From assembly GCF_000934545.1 (NCBI RefSeq), contig NZ_CP010554.1, positions 1,860,001 to 1,924,000 on the forward strand: DNA of 64,000 nucleotides, in the 5' to 3' direction. The position numbers were made by a program, and so were the translations under genes. The DNA is from Rugosibacter aromaticivorans (lineage in GTDB: Bacteria; Pseudomonadota; Gammaproteobacteria; Burkholderiales; Rhodocyclaceae). The notes below the pieces were generated by a model. That model was not told the DNA's origin, did not search any database, and saw only the letters and a list, made by a program, of their open reading frames with translations. Shown here piece after piece: positions 40,701 to 49,165 of the stretch (position 1 is its first letter; each line of letters starts with the position of its first letter).

Positions 40701-40901
40701 CGCAGTCAGCAATTTCTCCACGTCCTCCGCAGCCAGACCCGGCGACTCTGTGTAAATGTTGACTTGAATCGGCGTCACGTCCGGAAACGCATCTACCGGA
40801 ACATCACGAAACGCCTGGATGCCAAGACCAGCAACGATCAGGAAAGCGACCAACACCAGTACCTTGTAGCGTAGCGAGGCATCAACGATTGCATTTAGCA
40901 T
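37767..40901 (-). CDS. Second CzcA/CusA-family RND metal pump
   Basis: 1044 residues. TM4 motif GTGMMVDGAVVMVEN: one catalytic Asp and the Glu are present, but the first Asp of the Zn/Co/Cd subclass (DFG) is replaced by a GxGMMVD form. This suggests a different divalent-metal subclass. Other HME features: PVDAFPDVTPIQVNI, GKEFMPQLQEGTIQFRV, AVFGVAMLNGIVMVSF. It is encoded with adaptor, outer-membrane factor, CzcI-like and PII-like genes in one leftward unit. Substrate is uncertain (Co, Ni, Zn or Cd). Confidence 0.92.
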   Translation of the reverse strand: MLNAIVDASLRYKVLVLVAFLIVAGLGIQAFRDVPVDAFPDVTPIQVNIYTESPGLAAEDVEKLLTAPIEGAMAGLPSVEAVRSVSLFGLSYVGVYFKDNVDIYFARRLVGEKLQEAKGRLPQGYGDPVLGPNSSGLGQVFWYTVESADKKLSAMDLRTLHDWTVRLILRTAPGVDDVVSWGGDQKQYQVQINPGKLISYGLSFKQVMEALTANNKQVGGQSINIGAEQYLVRGLGLVTNTTDIAGIVVAERNGAPIYVRDVADVKEAAAPRFGAVTRDGKEAVLGIALSRVNENAKNVVDAVKAKIAIAQAALPKGVTLEPIYDRTELVEKALKTAESSLVEGAVLVAIILFLFLGELRSAIVVIVTLPMAMLIAFILMQQFGVSANLMSLAGLAIGTGMMVDGAVVMVENAFRLLAHARESGKPIQKTHLILEAAREVVNPVAFAILIIIVVFLPLFSLTGLEGKLFKPMAYTITFAMIGSLLLSMTLVPVLAALILKPKEERDTFLVRKAKQFYLPLLDWALERKKLVISSAVVLLVASLALFPFLGKEFMPQLQEGTIQFRVTGIPSTSLDESIRVSKVISAELHKKFPQVRSVLATIGRAESGETSDVNYMEVNLGTKPQSEWPEKISYAELAAEMQEVLEKAVPTAVFGATQPIQSRVEELISGVRATLALKLYGEDLATLDRLTAQLKGVLETVPGVADLSAEANKGKPQLVIKVDRAAASRFGINADDILEVVKAGIGGEAVSTLIDETKRFDIAVRLSDAYRVDPATIGTIPIRTGEGAFVPLSQVASISLDEGYSFVRREQLQRYSVLQLDVKGRDVDGFVKEADAKIKQQVKLPAGYWIEWGGAFENQQRAMGRLAVIVPLTIGLIFMLLYTAFNSVRHASLIIANVPFAMIGGIVGLFISRQYLSVPSAIGFIAVFGVAMLNGIVMVSFLNDLRRQGLSVRDSVRQGAAMRLRPVLMTASVAILGLVPMLLSTGVGAETQRPLATVVVGGLFTSTALTLLLLPLIYEWAELRAERRGQRSIITNVSTKGGST

Positions 40902-40911
40902 GATGGTTTCC

Positions 40912-42153
40912 TCACTCGCCGCCGATTTGCGATTTCAGGAGGCGTGCCTTGAGCGCGTAGGCGCCGGCAACGACTACCTGATCTCCCGTCACCAGACCGG
41001 ACTTCACGATCGTGCGCCCGGAGAGCTTGTCTCCCGTTTCGATGGCGCGCGGTTCAAAGCCATCTTTGTCGGCGACGAATACCGTGGACTGTCCCTGCAA
41101 CAGCAGAATCGCAGCATCGGGAACACTGAGCGCAACGCGTTTTGCGCCAGCGGTCTCAATGGTCGCCGTGGCGAACATCTCGGGTTTGAGACGCCCATCC
41201 TTGTTACCCACCTCAATGCGCGCGGCGATGGTACGGCTATCCTTGTCGAGCAGACTCGCCACATAGGTGACGCGACCGGCGAAACGTTCGCCCGGATAAG
41301 CGGCAACCGTCACTGTGGCAGCGGCTCCCGAGCGTACCTTGGCGAGCATGTCTTCGGTGAGATTGGCTTCAATCCACAGGGTAGACAGATCGGCGACGGT
41401 GAACAGGGAATCACTCGGGCTGCGCAATTCGCCCACGGTCGCCTTCTTCTCAACAACATTGCCGGCCAGAGGCGACGTCAACTGAAAGGTCGAATCCGCG
41501 CGCCCGGCCGTGGTCGATCCGCCAAGCAGGCGCACTCTGTCTTCGGCGCTGCGCAGTTCCGCCGACGATTTTTCGAATTCCGCCTTGGCGCGCAGGTAGT
41601 CGCGCTGCGAAATGATTTCGTCGGCATTGAGCGCTTCGGCGCGTTTGTAGTCCGCCTGTGCGACACGCTGGGCGGATTGCGCCTGAAGCAGCGTCGATTG
41701 CGCCTCACCGAGGGTCACGCTGTCGAGGACGGCCAGCACCTGGCCGGGACGAACACTGTCACCGAGATTGGCGGTTACGCGCACGATACGACCTTCCACG
41801 CGGGGCGCGACACGAACGATGCGATCCTGGTTGGGGTGGATCGTGGCGGTGACTGTCACAACATCGGCAAACGATTTCTGCTCAAGGGTTTCGGTCTTGA
41901 CACCGGCACGTTCCAGTTCTTCCGGTGCAAGCTTGAGTCCGGCTTCGTGGTCCACTGCACCTTTGGCATCGGCTTTGGCCTCCGGCGCTTTCTGCATTTG
42001 CGCTGGCTTGTCGCTCACCTTGTCCGAGCCGCCGCAAGCGACAAGCGAGAGGGTGATGCCGGCCAACATGAATGCCACCAGCCACTTTGGGTGTGCGGCG
42101 AATGTTGATGTTCGCAAGGAATGTTGATTCACGGATTTCTTGGGGGTAGTCAT
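40912..42153 (-). CDS. CzcB-like periplasmic adaptor of the second pump
   Basis: 413 residues. The N-terminus contains a lipoprotein-like signal (AFMLAGITLSLVACGG) after a basic leader, so it is probably lipid-anchored. The membrane-fusion core shows RVEGRIVRVTANLGDSVRPGQ, a long helical hairpin, LTSPLAGNVVEKKATVGELR and STLWIEANLTEDML. No His-rich stretch or extra metal domain, unlike the first CzcB. It overlaps the outer-membrane-factor gene by four bases and precedes the pump gene by 10. Confidence 0.9.
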   Translation of the reverse strand: MTTPKKSVNQHSLRTSTFAAHPKWLVAFMLAGITLSLVACGGSDKVSDKPAQMQKAPEAKADAKGAVDHEAGLKLAPEELERAGVKTETLEQKSFADVVTVTATIHPNQDRIVRVAPRVEGRIVRVTANLGDSVRPGQVLAVLDSVTLGEAQSTLLQAQSAQRVAQADYKRAEALNADEIISQRDYLRAKAEFEKSSAELRSAEDRVRLLGGSTTAGRADSTFQLTSPLAGNVVEKKATVGELRSPSDSLFTVADLSTLWIEANLTEDMLAKVRSGAAATVTVAAYPGERFAGRVTYVASLLDKDSRTIAARIEVGNKDGRLKPEMFATATIETAGAKRVALSVPDAAILLLQGQSTVFVADKDGFEPRAIETGDKLSGRTIVKSGLVTGDQVVVAGAYALKARLLKSQIGGE

Positions 42154-43454
42154 TGTTTGTTTCCTTCCACGGGCCAGCCAGCAGCCAGCTCAAGTGCCAC
42201 ACGAGTGGCGTGATATTCGGTGAGGGCATCGATCAAATCGCGGCGTGCATCGAGCACTTGCCGATTGACGACGATCATTTCCAGCAGGCCGATCTGGCCG
42301 GCACGCTGCGACTTCAACGATAGCGATTGGTTGTCGTCAAGCGCAGGCAGTACAGACTCTCTCAAGCGCTGTACACGCGTTTCCAGACTGCTCAACTTGA
42401 CCCAGAGTGTCATCACGCTGGCGCGTGTGTCACGTATGTTCGTCTGACGCTCGATCCGGGCCTGTTCCAAATCAGTGGTTGCCTGTCCGATGCCGGCCTG
42501 ATTTCGCTTGAACAGCGGCAGAGGTAAAGAAACCGAAAACGTGGTCAGGCGTTCTCGTCCACCTACCGGACCTTCGCGACCGACATTGGCGCCAACGGTG
42601 ATGTCCGGATAGCGGCTGGCGCGCTCAAGATTCAAGCGCGCATCGGCACTGTTCTCGCGTTCCGCGAGCGCCAGCAATCGGGGCTGCGATTCGGCGCGCG
42701 AGAGAAGGTCGGCAAGGACGTAGCTGGTACGCGTCGCCACCAGATCGCCCATGGCTTGCGGCAACCTCGCCGGTGGCATCTGCAATCGGACGCCGAGTTC
42801 GCTGCGCGCCTCCAGCAATTGTTCCTGCGCGATAGCCAATTGATTGCGCGCACGTTCGGCCTCGACGCTGGCGACGTTGGCATCGAGCCGGGTGTCCTCG
42901 CCAGCAACGCGCCGTTTCTGAATTGCCGTAGCGGTATCGTCGAACAGCTTAAGCGCTCTGGATTCGATCTCCGCGCGTTGCTGCAAGGCAAGTACACGAT
43001 AGAAACCAGCCTCGACTTCGGCGCGTACCTGCTGCCTTGTAGCGGCGATCTCGGCCCGCAAGGCAGCCATTGATGCATCCGCAGCATCTTGTCGATGGCC
43101 GCGCTGACCGGCGATTTCTAGCTTCTGCGCGATGCCGCCATTCCATTCGCGATAGCGATCGGAACCAACGGGCAGCGCCACCTCGCGACGCGTCTTGTCG
43201 AGTGTTATCTCGGGATTGCTGTTAAACCAAGCCGACGCATCGGCTTGTGCGCCCTCGGCAGCCGCGAGTTCTGCGCGCTTGATTTTGAGGGCAGGATTGG
43301 CAGACTCCGCCAACGACAACGCGTTGTCGAGCGTGAGTGCGGTGAGTTCAGCAGGTGATGTGGCGGTAGCAGCGATAGGCGCGGACATTTGTGTCCAGCC
43401 CAGCGGTGAAACAAAAGCTAACGCAATGGCGAAAGCCAGCGTTTTTGTTCGCAT
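42150..43454 (-). CDS. CzcC-like outer membrane factor of the second pump
   Basis: 434 residues. Signal peptide (KTLAFAIALAFVSPLGWTQ). TolC repeats: LTLDNALSLAESANPALKI, NGGIAQKLEIAGQRGHR and FSVSLPLPLFKRNQAG, with the late QIGLLEMIVVNRQVLDARRD segment. It provides the outer-membrane duct for the adjacent adaptor and pump. Transcribed leftward; ATG 43454 has AAGGAG upstream. The CzcI-like gene lies ~100 bases upstream. Confidence 0.9.
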   Translation of the reverse strand: MRTKTLAFAIALAFVSPLGWTQMSAPIAATATSPAELTALTLDNALSLAESANPALKIKRAELAAAEGAQADASAWFNSNPEITLDKTRREVALPVGSDRYREWNGGIAQKLEIAGQRGHRQDAADASMAALRAEIAATRQQVRAEVEAGFYRVLALQQRAEIESRALKLFDDTATAIQKRRVAGEDTRLDANVASVEAERARNQLAIAQEQLLEARSELGVRLQMPPARLPQAMGDLVATRTSYVLADLLSRAESQPRLLALAERENSADARLNLERASRYPDITVGANVGREGPVGGRERLTTFSVSLPLPLFKRNQAGIGQATTDLEQARIERQTNIRDTRASVMTLWVKLSSLETRVQRLRESVLPALDDNQSLSLKSQRAGQIGLLEMIVVNRQVLDARRDLIDALTEYHATRVALELAAGWPVEGNKQ

Positions 43455-43553
43455 CGAATTCTCCTTGAATGAAACGGAAAAATTCGGCGAGACGACGCGT
43501 CAGTTCAGCGTGTTGTCAATACGAAGCAACAGAGGAAAGGGACGTCCCGCCGA

Positions 43554-43901
43554 TCAGGCGGCGAGCGTCCACTTGGGGCGTTCCGGTTCGCGTGCGGGAA
43601 CCGAGGACATGACCTCAAGGAAGGAAGAGGAATTGATGGATGGCAGCAGCGACGCAAAAATGGGATGTAAAGCGGGAGGAAGAATCACGCCGCCCAGATG
43701 ACAGTAGGCGCAATCGTCATCCACGCCGCCCGGTATCTTGCCCTTGAATTTGCCGCCATCCTGATGTTGATGTGCATGGTGACCGATATGCTTCGCGGCG
43801 GCCCCCTGTTCATGCTGGCAATAGCTGACGGACGGCACCGCCCATGCCATCTGGAGCGGCATGACGACCAACAGAAACAGCAGGACGAGGCGTTTCAACA
43901 T
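43554..43901 (-). CDS. czcI: CzcI-like small exported protein of the second pump
   Basis: 115 residues. Signal peptide (LKRLVLLFLLVVMPLQMAWA). The mature part begins with SYCQHEQG, then HIGHHAHQHQDGG and DCAYCH, a classic CzcI-type His/Cys pattern. It ends PERPKWTLAA, matching the CzcI-like protein at 22751-23104. It is likely a periplasmic metal-binding modulator. It is first in the leftward operon. Confidence 0.85.
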   Translation of the reverse strand: MLKRLVLLFLLVVMPLQMAWAVPSVSYCQHEQGAAAKHIGHHAHQHQDGGKFKGKIPGGVDDDCAYCHLGGVILPPALHPIFASLLPSINSSSFLEVMSSVPAREPERPKWTLAA

Positions 43902-44044
43902 GGTGCGATTGTATCATAACTAGTGGACAAGACTTTCGGGATGCTGCGATGTCATAGCGTCGTCCGCTTCCCGGACACCGGCGCGGCGTACCCAGCGCTT
44001 AATGAATGTTGGCCGGTATCGGGGGAGGAAATCAAGACTTCTTG

Positions 44045-44626
44045 TTAAGGTGACGGCTGCATCATCATTTGATTCTGATGCTGCATCATGTGATCCATCA
44101 TCATCTGCTGCATGCCCATGTACCTGTCCATCATGTACTGGCGTTGCTTCATCTGTTCGGGAGTTTGCTTGATGTAGTAGTCCTTGGAGTCCTGCCACCC
44201 CATCATGTGGCCGTTCCCCATCATCCCCATGCCCGTTCCTGAACCACCCATGCAACAGCCTCCGTTCATCATGTGGCCATTGCCCATCATGTGACCGCCC
44301 ATCATCATGCCGTTGCCCATCATCGGGCCGCCCATGCAACAGCCCATCATGCCGTTCATCATCCCCATGTTGGCCTGCATGGTCGTCCAGTGTTCCTGCA
44401 TCAGCTTTTGTCGCTCCTGCGGGTCCTGGGTCTTGCCGAGCTTGTCCATTTGCTCCTGCATCTTCTTCATGTTCTCCTGCGCCTGCGCCATCTGCTTGTC
44501 GAAATCGGTCACGCTGGGTGCCGCTGTCTTCGCTTGGACGCTTTTGTCGGCGACAGACTGCGCCATGGCGGGAGCGGCCAAAAGCGCAATAGCGGTAAAC
44601 GCGACAATCAAAGTCATCTGTTTCAT
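44045..44626 (-). CDS. Met-rich secreted protein
   Basis: 193 residues from the inner ATG at 44626; an upstream ATG exists but would hide the signal peptide (KQMTLIVAFTAIALLAAPAMA). A helical segment (KQMAQAQENMKKMQEQMDKL) precedes repeated Met/Gly/His/Asn motifs (GMMGCCMGG, GNGHMMNGG) and a Met-rich tail. Such proteins bind Cu+ or Ag+ in the periplasm. The gene is alone, between a CzcI-like gene and a YnfA-like gene, and has GGAG 6-8 bases upstream. Confidence 0.82.
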   Translation of the reverse strand: MKQMTLIVAFTAIALLAAPAMAQSVADKSVQAKTAAPSVTDFDKQMAQAQENMKKMQEQMDKLGKTQDPQERQKLMQEHWTTMQANMGMMNGMMGCCMGGPMMGNGMMMGGHMMGNGHMMNGGCCMGGSGTGMGMMGNGHMMGWQDSKDYYIKQTPEQMKQRQYMMDRYMGMQQMMMDHMMQHQNQMMMQPSP

Positions 44627-44776
44627 TTCAGTTCTCCTTGGAATTGAGATAACACCGTATAGCCCGGGACGGGCCCCGTTCCAAGTTTCCGCTCGCTGCT
44701 CATGGAGACCTTGATCCATGTCAACTCAGGCACGGTAAAGCCCACCCATTGCCGCAATCGGACACTCTTCGAACGC

Positions 44777-45121
44777 TCAAACTTTTGCCGTCACACCAGG
44801 TTGCATGACGATAATGACCATGCCGGCCAGCGCCACGGCTACGCCGGCAATATCCCATGGCGTGGGCGTAACGCCTTCGATCAGCCATAACCAAGCCAAC
44901 GCCACCGCGATGTATATGCCGCCATACGCGGCATAAGTACGTCCAGCGGCAAACGGGTGCAGGGTCAGCAACCACGCAAACAGCGCAAGCGACAACACCG
45001 CCGGCAGCAACAGCCAAATGGATTTTTCTTGCTTGAGCACCAGCCACGGCAGGTAACAACCCACGATCTCCGCGACAGCGGTAATCACGAACAGGGCGAA
45101 CGTTCTGAACAACTCTGTCAT
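44777..45121 (-). CDS. YnfA/UPF0060-family small membrane protein
   Basis: 114 residues with four TM helices ([71 protein letters not shown]). [12 protein letters not shown] is the family signature. The family is SMR-like, and a role in export of toxic compounds has been proposed. It sits 37 bases after the cadA-like gene on the same strand, so it is probably in that transcript. Confidence 0.88.
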   Translation of the reverse strand: MTELFRTFALFVITAVAEIVGCYLPWLVLKQEKSIWLLLPAVLSLALFAWLLTLHPFAAGRTYAAYGGIYIAVALAWLWLIEGVTPTPWDIAGVAVALAGMVIIVMQPGVTAKV

Positions 45122-45158
45122 TGTGGTCTCCCAAGTTCAATAACGACTACGATTCGAT

Positions 45159-47342
45159 TTACTTACCCGTGAATCGTAGCAAACGCAATCCGTTCGCGAC
45201 GACCAGCAGACTCGCCCCCATGTCGGCGAAGACCGCCATCCACAGCGTCGCCTTGCCCATGAACACCAGCACGATGAACACCGCCTTGATGGCAAGCGCA
45301 AGCGCGATGTTCTGTTTCAGCACGGCGGCGGTTTTGCGGGACAGGCGGATGAACAGCGGAATCTTGCGCAGGTCGTCGTCCATCAAGGCAACATCGGCGG
45401 TCTCGATCGCGGTACCGGTGCCGGCGGCACCCATCGCGAAGCCGATATCGGCGCCGGCCAATGCCGGGGCATCGTTGATGCCGTCGCCCACCATGCCAAC
45501 TTTGTCGCTCGGCCCAAGCAGGGCTTTGATGGTATCGAGCTTGTCGGTCGGCAGCAGGTTGCCGCGCGCTTCGTCGATGCCGACTGCGGCGGCAATGGCC
45601 TCTGCTGTATGTACATTGTCCCCGGTCAGCATGACCGTCCTGACCTTCAGTGCATGCAGGTCGGCAATCGCAGCCCGGCTGCTGTCTTTCACGGTATCGG
45701 CCACGGCAAAAAGCGCGAGTACTTCGGTTTCGCTTATCAGCATGACAACGGTCTTGCCCTGTCTTTCGAGCGCATTGAGCTTGGTTTCCAAGGCGGGCGA
45801 ACAACGGCCGAGGTCTTCGACCAGTTGATGGTTGCCCAACTGGTAGCGCCGGCCCGCGATGCGACCCTCGACGCCGCGTCCCGGAATCGCGGCGAAGTCT
45901 TCGACTTCATCGGTGCCAATCCCGTCGTCTTGCGCTTGCCGCGCGACGGCCCGCGATACCGGATGATCGGAACGCGCGGTGAGACTGGCGGCGAGACGGC
46001 GCACGGAAGCGTCATCGGTTCCGGCGATGCGTTCAAAATCCGTCTGCACCGGCTTGCCATGGGTGATGGTGCCGGTCTTGTCCAGCGCCAATACCGACAG
46101 GCCGCCGCCCTGTTCGAGATAGACGCCACCCTTGATCAGAATGCCGTGACGGGCTGCAGCGGCGAGCCCGCTGACGATGGTGACCGGCGTCGAAATCACC
46201 AGCGCGCAAGGACAGGCGATCACCAGCAGCACCAGCGCGCGGTAGATCGCATCGAACCACGGCGTGCCCAGGGCCAGCGGGGGAATGAGCGCCATGGCGA
46301 GCGCGATGGTGCAGACAACCGGTGTATAGATACGGGCAAAGCGATCAACAAAACGCTGCGTTGGCGCACGCGCGCCTTGTGCTTCCTCCACCGCGTGAAT
46401 GATGCGAGAGAGCGTTGACTGGGCGGCAATCGCGGTGACACGATATTCGCATGACCCCGCTTCGTTGATGGTGCCGGCGTACACCGGATCGCCGATGGTC
46501 TTTTCCACCGGCAGGCTCTCGCCGGTGATCGGCGCCTGGTTGATCGTGGTACTGCCGGAAATGATTTGTCCATCCAGCGCAATGCGTTCCCCCGGTCGCA
46601 GGCGAACAACGGCATCCAGCGCCACACTTGCCGCTTCCACTTCGACCCAGGTGCCATCGGCCTGCTTTACCGTCGCTTTATCCGGCGCGAGTGCCATCAA
46701 TCCGCGAATTGCATTGCGCGCCCGGTCGAGGGATTTGGCCTCGATCACTTCGGCCAGCGCGAACAGGAACATGACCATCGCCGCCTCGGGCCACTCGCCG
46801 ATCAACGCCGCGCCGGTGACGGCAATCGACATCAACGCATTAATGTTGATGTTCAGATTCTTGAGCGCAATCCAGCCCTTCTTGTAGGTAGGCAAACCGC
46901 CGATCATGATCGCCAACAGGGCGAGCACAATTTCCGCCGTGTGATTGCCGCCATCGAACCAATGCACAACCTCGGCCGCCGTGGCGGCAATGCCTGAGAC
47001 GGCGAGCGGCCACCAGGGCATCTTTGCGGGGGGTAGGTTTTCTGATGCGGACGCGGATTCGCCATTGACCAACTTGGCGTCCATCCCAAGTGACTGAATA
47101 GCTGCTATTGCAGGAGCCAGGGCCTCGGGCGCATGGCTCAGATACAGCGTGCGCTGCATCAGATTGAACTCCAGCGCCGCGATGCCGGGCATGCGGCCCA
47201 ACTTGTCGCGGATCAACTGCTCTTCGGTGGGACAGTCCATCTGCTCGATACGCAATGCCGTCTGCTGCTCTCCAACCCCTGCCAACTGCTGCTTTGGATC
47301 GCTCGGCACGGCTGGATTTTTTCCGCAACAATGGTCGCTCAT
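45159..47342 (-). CDS. cadA: CadA/ZntA-like Cd/Pb/Zn P1B-2 ATPase
   Basis: 727 residues. The N-terminus has a CC pair, then an HMA domain with MDCPTEE (a single-Cys version of the usual CxxC). The TM6 motif is CPCALVIST. TGES, DKTGTITHG, SDHPVS and GDGINDAPALA are complete. It exports Cd2+, Pb2+ or Zn2+ from the cytoplasm. It is divergent from the cadR-like regulator, with a MerR-type operator between them. The YnfA-like gene follows. Confidence 0.94.
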   Translation of the reverse strand: MSDHCCGKNPAVPSDPKQQLAGVGEQQTALRIEQMDCPTEEQLIRDKLGRMPGIAALEFNLMQRTLYLSHAPEALAPAIAAIQSLGMDAKLVNGESASASENLPPAKMPWWPLAVSGIAATAAEVVHWFDGGNHTAEIVLALLAIMIGGLPTYKKGWIALKNLNININALMSIAVTGAALIGEWPEAAMVMFLFALAEVIEAKSLDRARNAIRGLMALAPDKATVKQADGTWVEVEAASVALDAVVRLRPGERIALDGQIISGSTTINQAPITGESLPVEKTIGDPVYAGTINEAGSCEYRVTAIAAQSTLSRIIHAVEEAQGARAPTQRFVDRFARIYTPVVCTIALAMALIPPLALGTPWFDAIYRALVLLVIACPCALVISTPVTIVSGLAAAARHGILIKGGVYLEQGGGLSVLALDKTGTITHGKPVQTDFERIAGTDDASVRRLAASLTARSDHPVSRAVARQAQDDGIGTDEVEDFAAIPGRGVEGRIAGRRYQLGNHQLVEDLGRCSPALETKLNALERQGKTVVMLISETEVLALFAVADTVKDSSRAAIADLHALKVRTVMLTGDNVHTAEAIAAAVGIDEARGNLLPTDKLDTIKALLGPSDKVGMVGDGINDAPALAGADIGFAMGAAGTGTAIETADVALMDDDLRKIPLFIRLSRKTAAVLKQNIALALAIKAVFIVLVFMGKATLWMAVFADMGASLLVVANGLRLLRFTGK

Positions 47343-47384
47343 GGCAAAAGCCCTGCTGGATGTTTATTCATTTGCGCATTTCAC

Positions 47385-47408
47385 ACCCTATAGCTACTAT
47401 AGAGTCAA
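47385..47408 (-). promoter_or_regulatory. CadR/MerR-type operator-promoter of cadA
   Basis: Dyad ACCCTATAG-cta-CTATAGAGT (47385-47405) with one mismatch between arms. On the minus strand, -35 TTGACT (47408-47403) lies just before it and a weak -10 (TGAAAT) 19 bases later, the long spacing typical of MerR-activated promoters. Confidence 0.8.
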
Positions 47409-47425
47409 GCACTTTGAGGAATTTC

Positions 47426-47905
47426 ATGATGACTACCGGTTTGAAGATCGGCGAACTCGCCGAGAAAACAGATTGTCCGGTGCAAACCATCCGCTACTAC
47501 GAACGCGAAGGTTTGCTGCCGGAACCGGCACGAACCGAAGGCAACTATCGGCTGTACGGTGATACGCATCTTGAGCGTCTGTCCATTATTCGACGTTGTC
47601 GCTCGCTCGACATGACCCTTGATGAGATTCGTACCTTGCTCAGGTTCCGCGATGCCCCGGAAGAAAACTGCGCTGAGGTAAACATTTTGCTTGACTCGCA
47701 TATCGGTCATGTTGCGGCACGAATTTCCGAATTGAAGGCGCTTGAGAAGGAGCTGAAGCAATTGCGCCAGACGTGCAATGAAGTAAATGCAGCCAAGGAT
47801 TGTGGAATCTTGAACAATCTGGCGACCGAATCGGCTGCGCCGGCAAGATCAAAGAAAACGAAGACCGGCCATGTGCATGGGTCTCACGCGCGGAGTGCCA
47901 ATTGA
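47426..47905 (+). CDS. cadR: CadR/PbrR-like MerR-family metal regulator
   Basis: 159 residues from ATG 47426, with GAGGAA upstream. The winged HTH (LKIGELAEKTDCPVQTIRYY, then EREGLLPEPART) is followed by the dimer helix. Metal-site cysteines lie at about 82 (EENC), 117 (QTC) and 124 (KDC), as in CadR/PbrR. The His-containing tail (GHVHGSH) is CadR-like. It would untwist the adjacent promoter on binding Cd2+ or Pb2+. The EamA gene begins five bases after its stop, so it probably co-regulates it. Confidence 0.93.
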   Translation: MMTTGLKIGELAEKTDCPVQTIRYYEREGLLPEPARTEGNYRLYGDTHLERLSIIRRCRSLDMTLDEIRTLLRFRDAPEENCAEVNILLDSHIGHVAARISELKALEKELKQLRQTCNEVNAAKDCGILNNLATESAAPARSKKTKTGHVHGSHARSAN

Positions 47906-47910
47906 ACTTC

Positions 47911-48951
47911 ATGGCTGGACTGCGGCAACCAGGAGTGCTGGCTGCACTTGGTGCAGCCTTGCTGTTCGGTGCGGGAACGCCACTGGCAAAACTGCTGCTC
48001 AACACAGTAAGTCCGTGGTTACTGGCAGGCTTGCTCTATCTCGGTTCCGGGCTTGGCCTCACCGTGTATCGCTATCTCACCCGTGCGCCCGTGGTGAAAC
48101 TGCCGCGTCATGAGGCACCGTGGTTTGCCGGGGCAATTTTGGCAGGGGGCATCGTTGGCCCCGTTCTGTTGATGCTGGGACTGACGCGCTTGCCAGCCTC
48201 CGGTGCCTCTCTCCTGCTCAATGCGGAAGGCGTGTTCACCGCGTTGCTCGCATGGTTCGTCTTCAAGGAAAACTTCGACCGGCGCATTGCATTCGGAATG
48301 CTCGCCATCGTGGCGGGAGCCGCTGTGCTTAGCTGGAATGGAGAAGCCCGCTTTGCAGAAATGTGGCCCACGGTTGCAGTTCTTGGTGCATGTCTCGCGT
48401 GGGGCATCGACAACAATCTCACGCGCAAGGTATCGCTATCCGATGCCACTTGGATCGCATCGATCAAGGGGTTGGTGGCAGGCACGGTTAATCTGTTGAT
48501 TGCCCTGCTTATCGGCGCGGCATGGTCGCCCTTGCCGAATGTCTTGAGTGCAATGATGGTGGGACTGCTGGCCTACGGCGTCAGTCTTTCTTTGTTCGTG
48601 CTCGCCTTGCGCCATCTTGGTACCGCACGTACCGGCGCTTATTTTTCTGTCGCGCCATTCTTCGGGGCGGTGCTTGCCGTGCTGATGGGAGAGGCGGTCA
48701 CGATGCCATTACTTGTAGCCGGTGCATTAATGGCGATAGGGACCTGGCTGCATCTGACCGAGCACCATACGCATAAACACACGCACGAAGAAATACTGCA
48801 TGACCACGAACATGTCCACGACGAACATCATCAACATGTACACGACAGTCCGGTAACGCCTGGTGTCAAACATCGCCATTCACATCGACACGTGCCATTG
48901 ATCCATACGCATTTGCACTTTCCGGATATGCACCATCGACATCGTCATTGA
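47911..48951 (+). CDS. EamA/DMT transporter with His-rich C-terminal tail
   Basis: 346 residues from ATG 47911. Ten predicted TM helices in two EamA repeats (GVLAALGAALLFGAGTPLAK...; ACLAWGIDNNLTRKVS...). From ~residue 288 a His-rich cytoplasmic or periplasmic tail (THKHTHEEILHDHEHVHDEH...) ends RHRH. Other DMT proteins of this type are linked to metal loci. The tail implies metal binding, and the position directly behind cadR suggests Cd/Zn/Pb inducibility. Substrate unknown. Confidence 0.85.
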   Translation: MAGLRQPGVLAALGAALLFGAGTPLAKLLLNTVSPWLLAGLLYLGSGLGLTVYRYLTRAPVVKLPRHEAPWFAGAILAGGIVGPVLLMLGLTRLPASGASLLLNAEGVFTALLAWFVFKENFDRRIAFGMLAIVAGAAVLSWNGEARFAEMWPTVAVLGACLAWGIDNNLTRKVSLSDATWIASIKGLVAGTVNLLIALLIGAAWSPLPNVLSAMMVGLLAYGVSLSLFVLALRHLGTARTGAYFSVAPFFGAVLAVLMGEAVTMPLLVAGALMAIGTWLHLTEHHTHKHTHEEILHDHEHVHDEHHQHVHDSPVTPGVKHRHSHRHVPLIHTHLHFPDMHHRHRH

Positions 48952-49165
48952 ATGTCGTAGGTACGTAAACTGCAGTAGCTGGTCGGCAGCTCACCAGCGA
49001 ACTTCTCCAATTAGTCCACGAGCGTACTCGTCCCCCAGTATTGCAATGTTCCGGCACTTTTGACCCTATTTGGGCGGGCGCCCGACGGAACCCTTCGACA
49101 GTCGAATTCGCTGCATAATCTGATAAAAATGACATACGAAATCTACGAAAGCATCTTTCCGCCAA

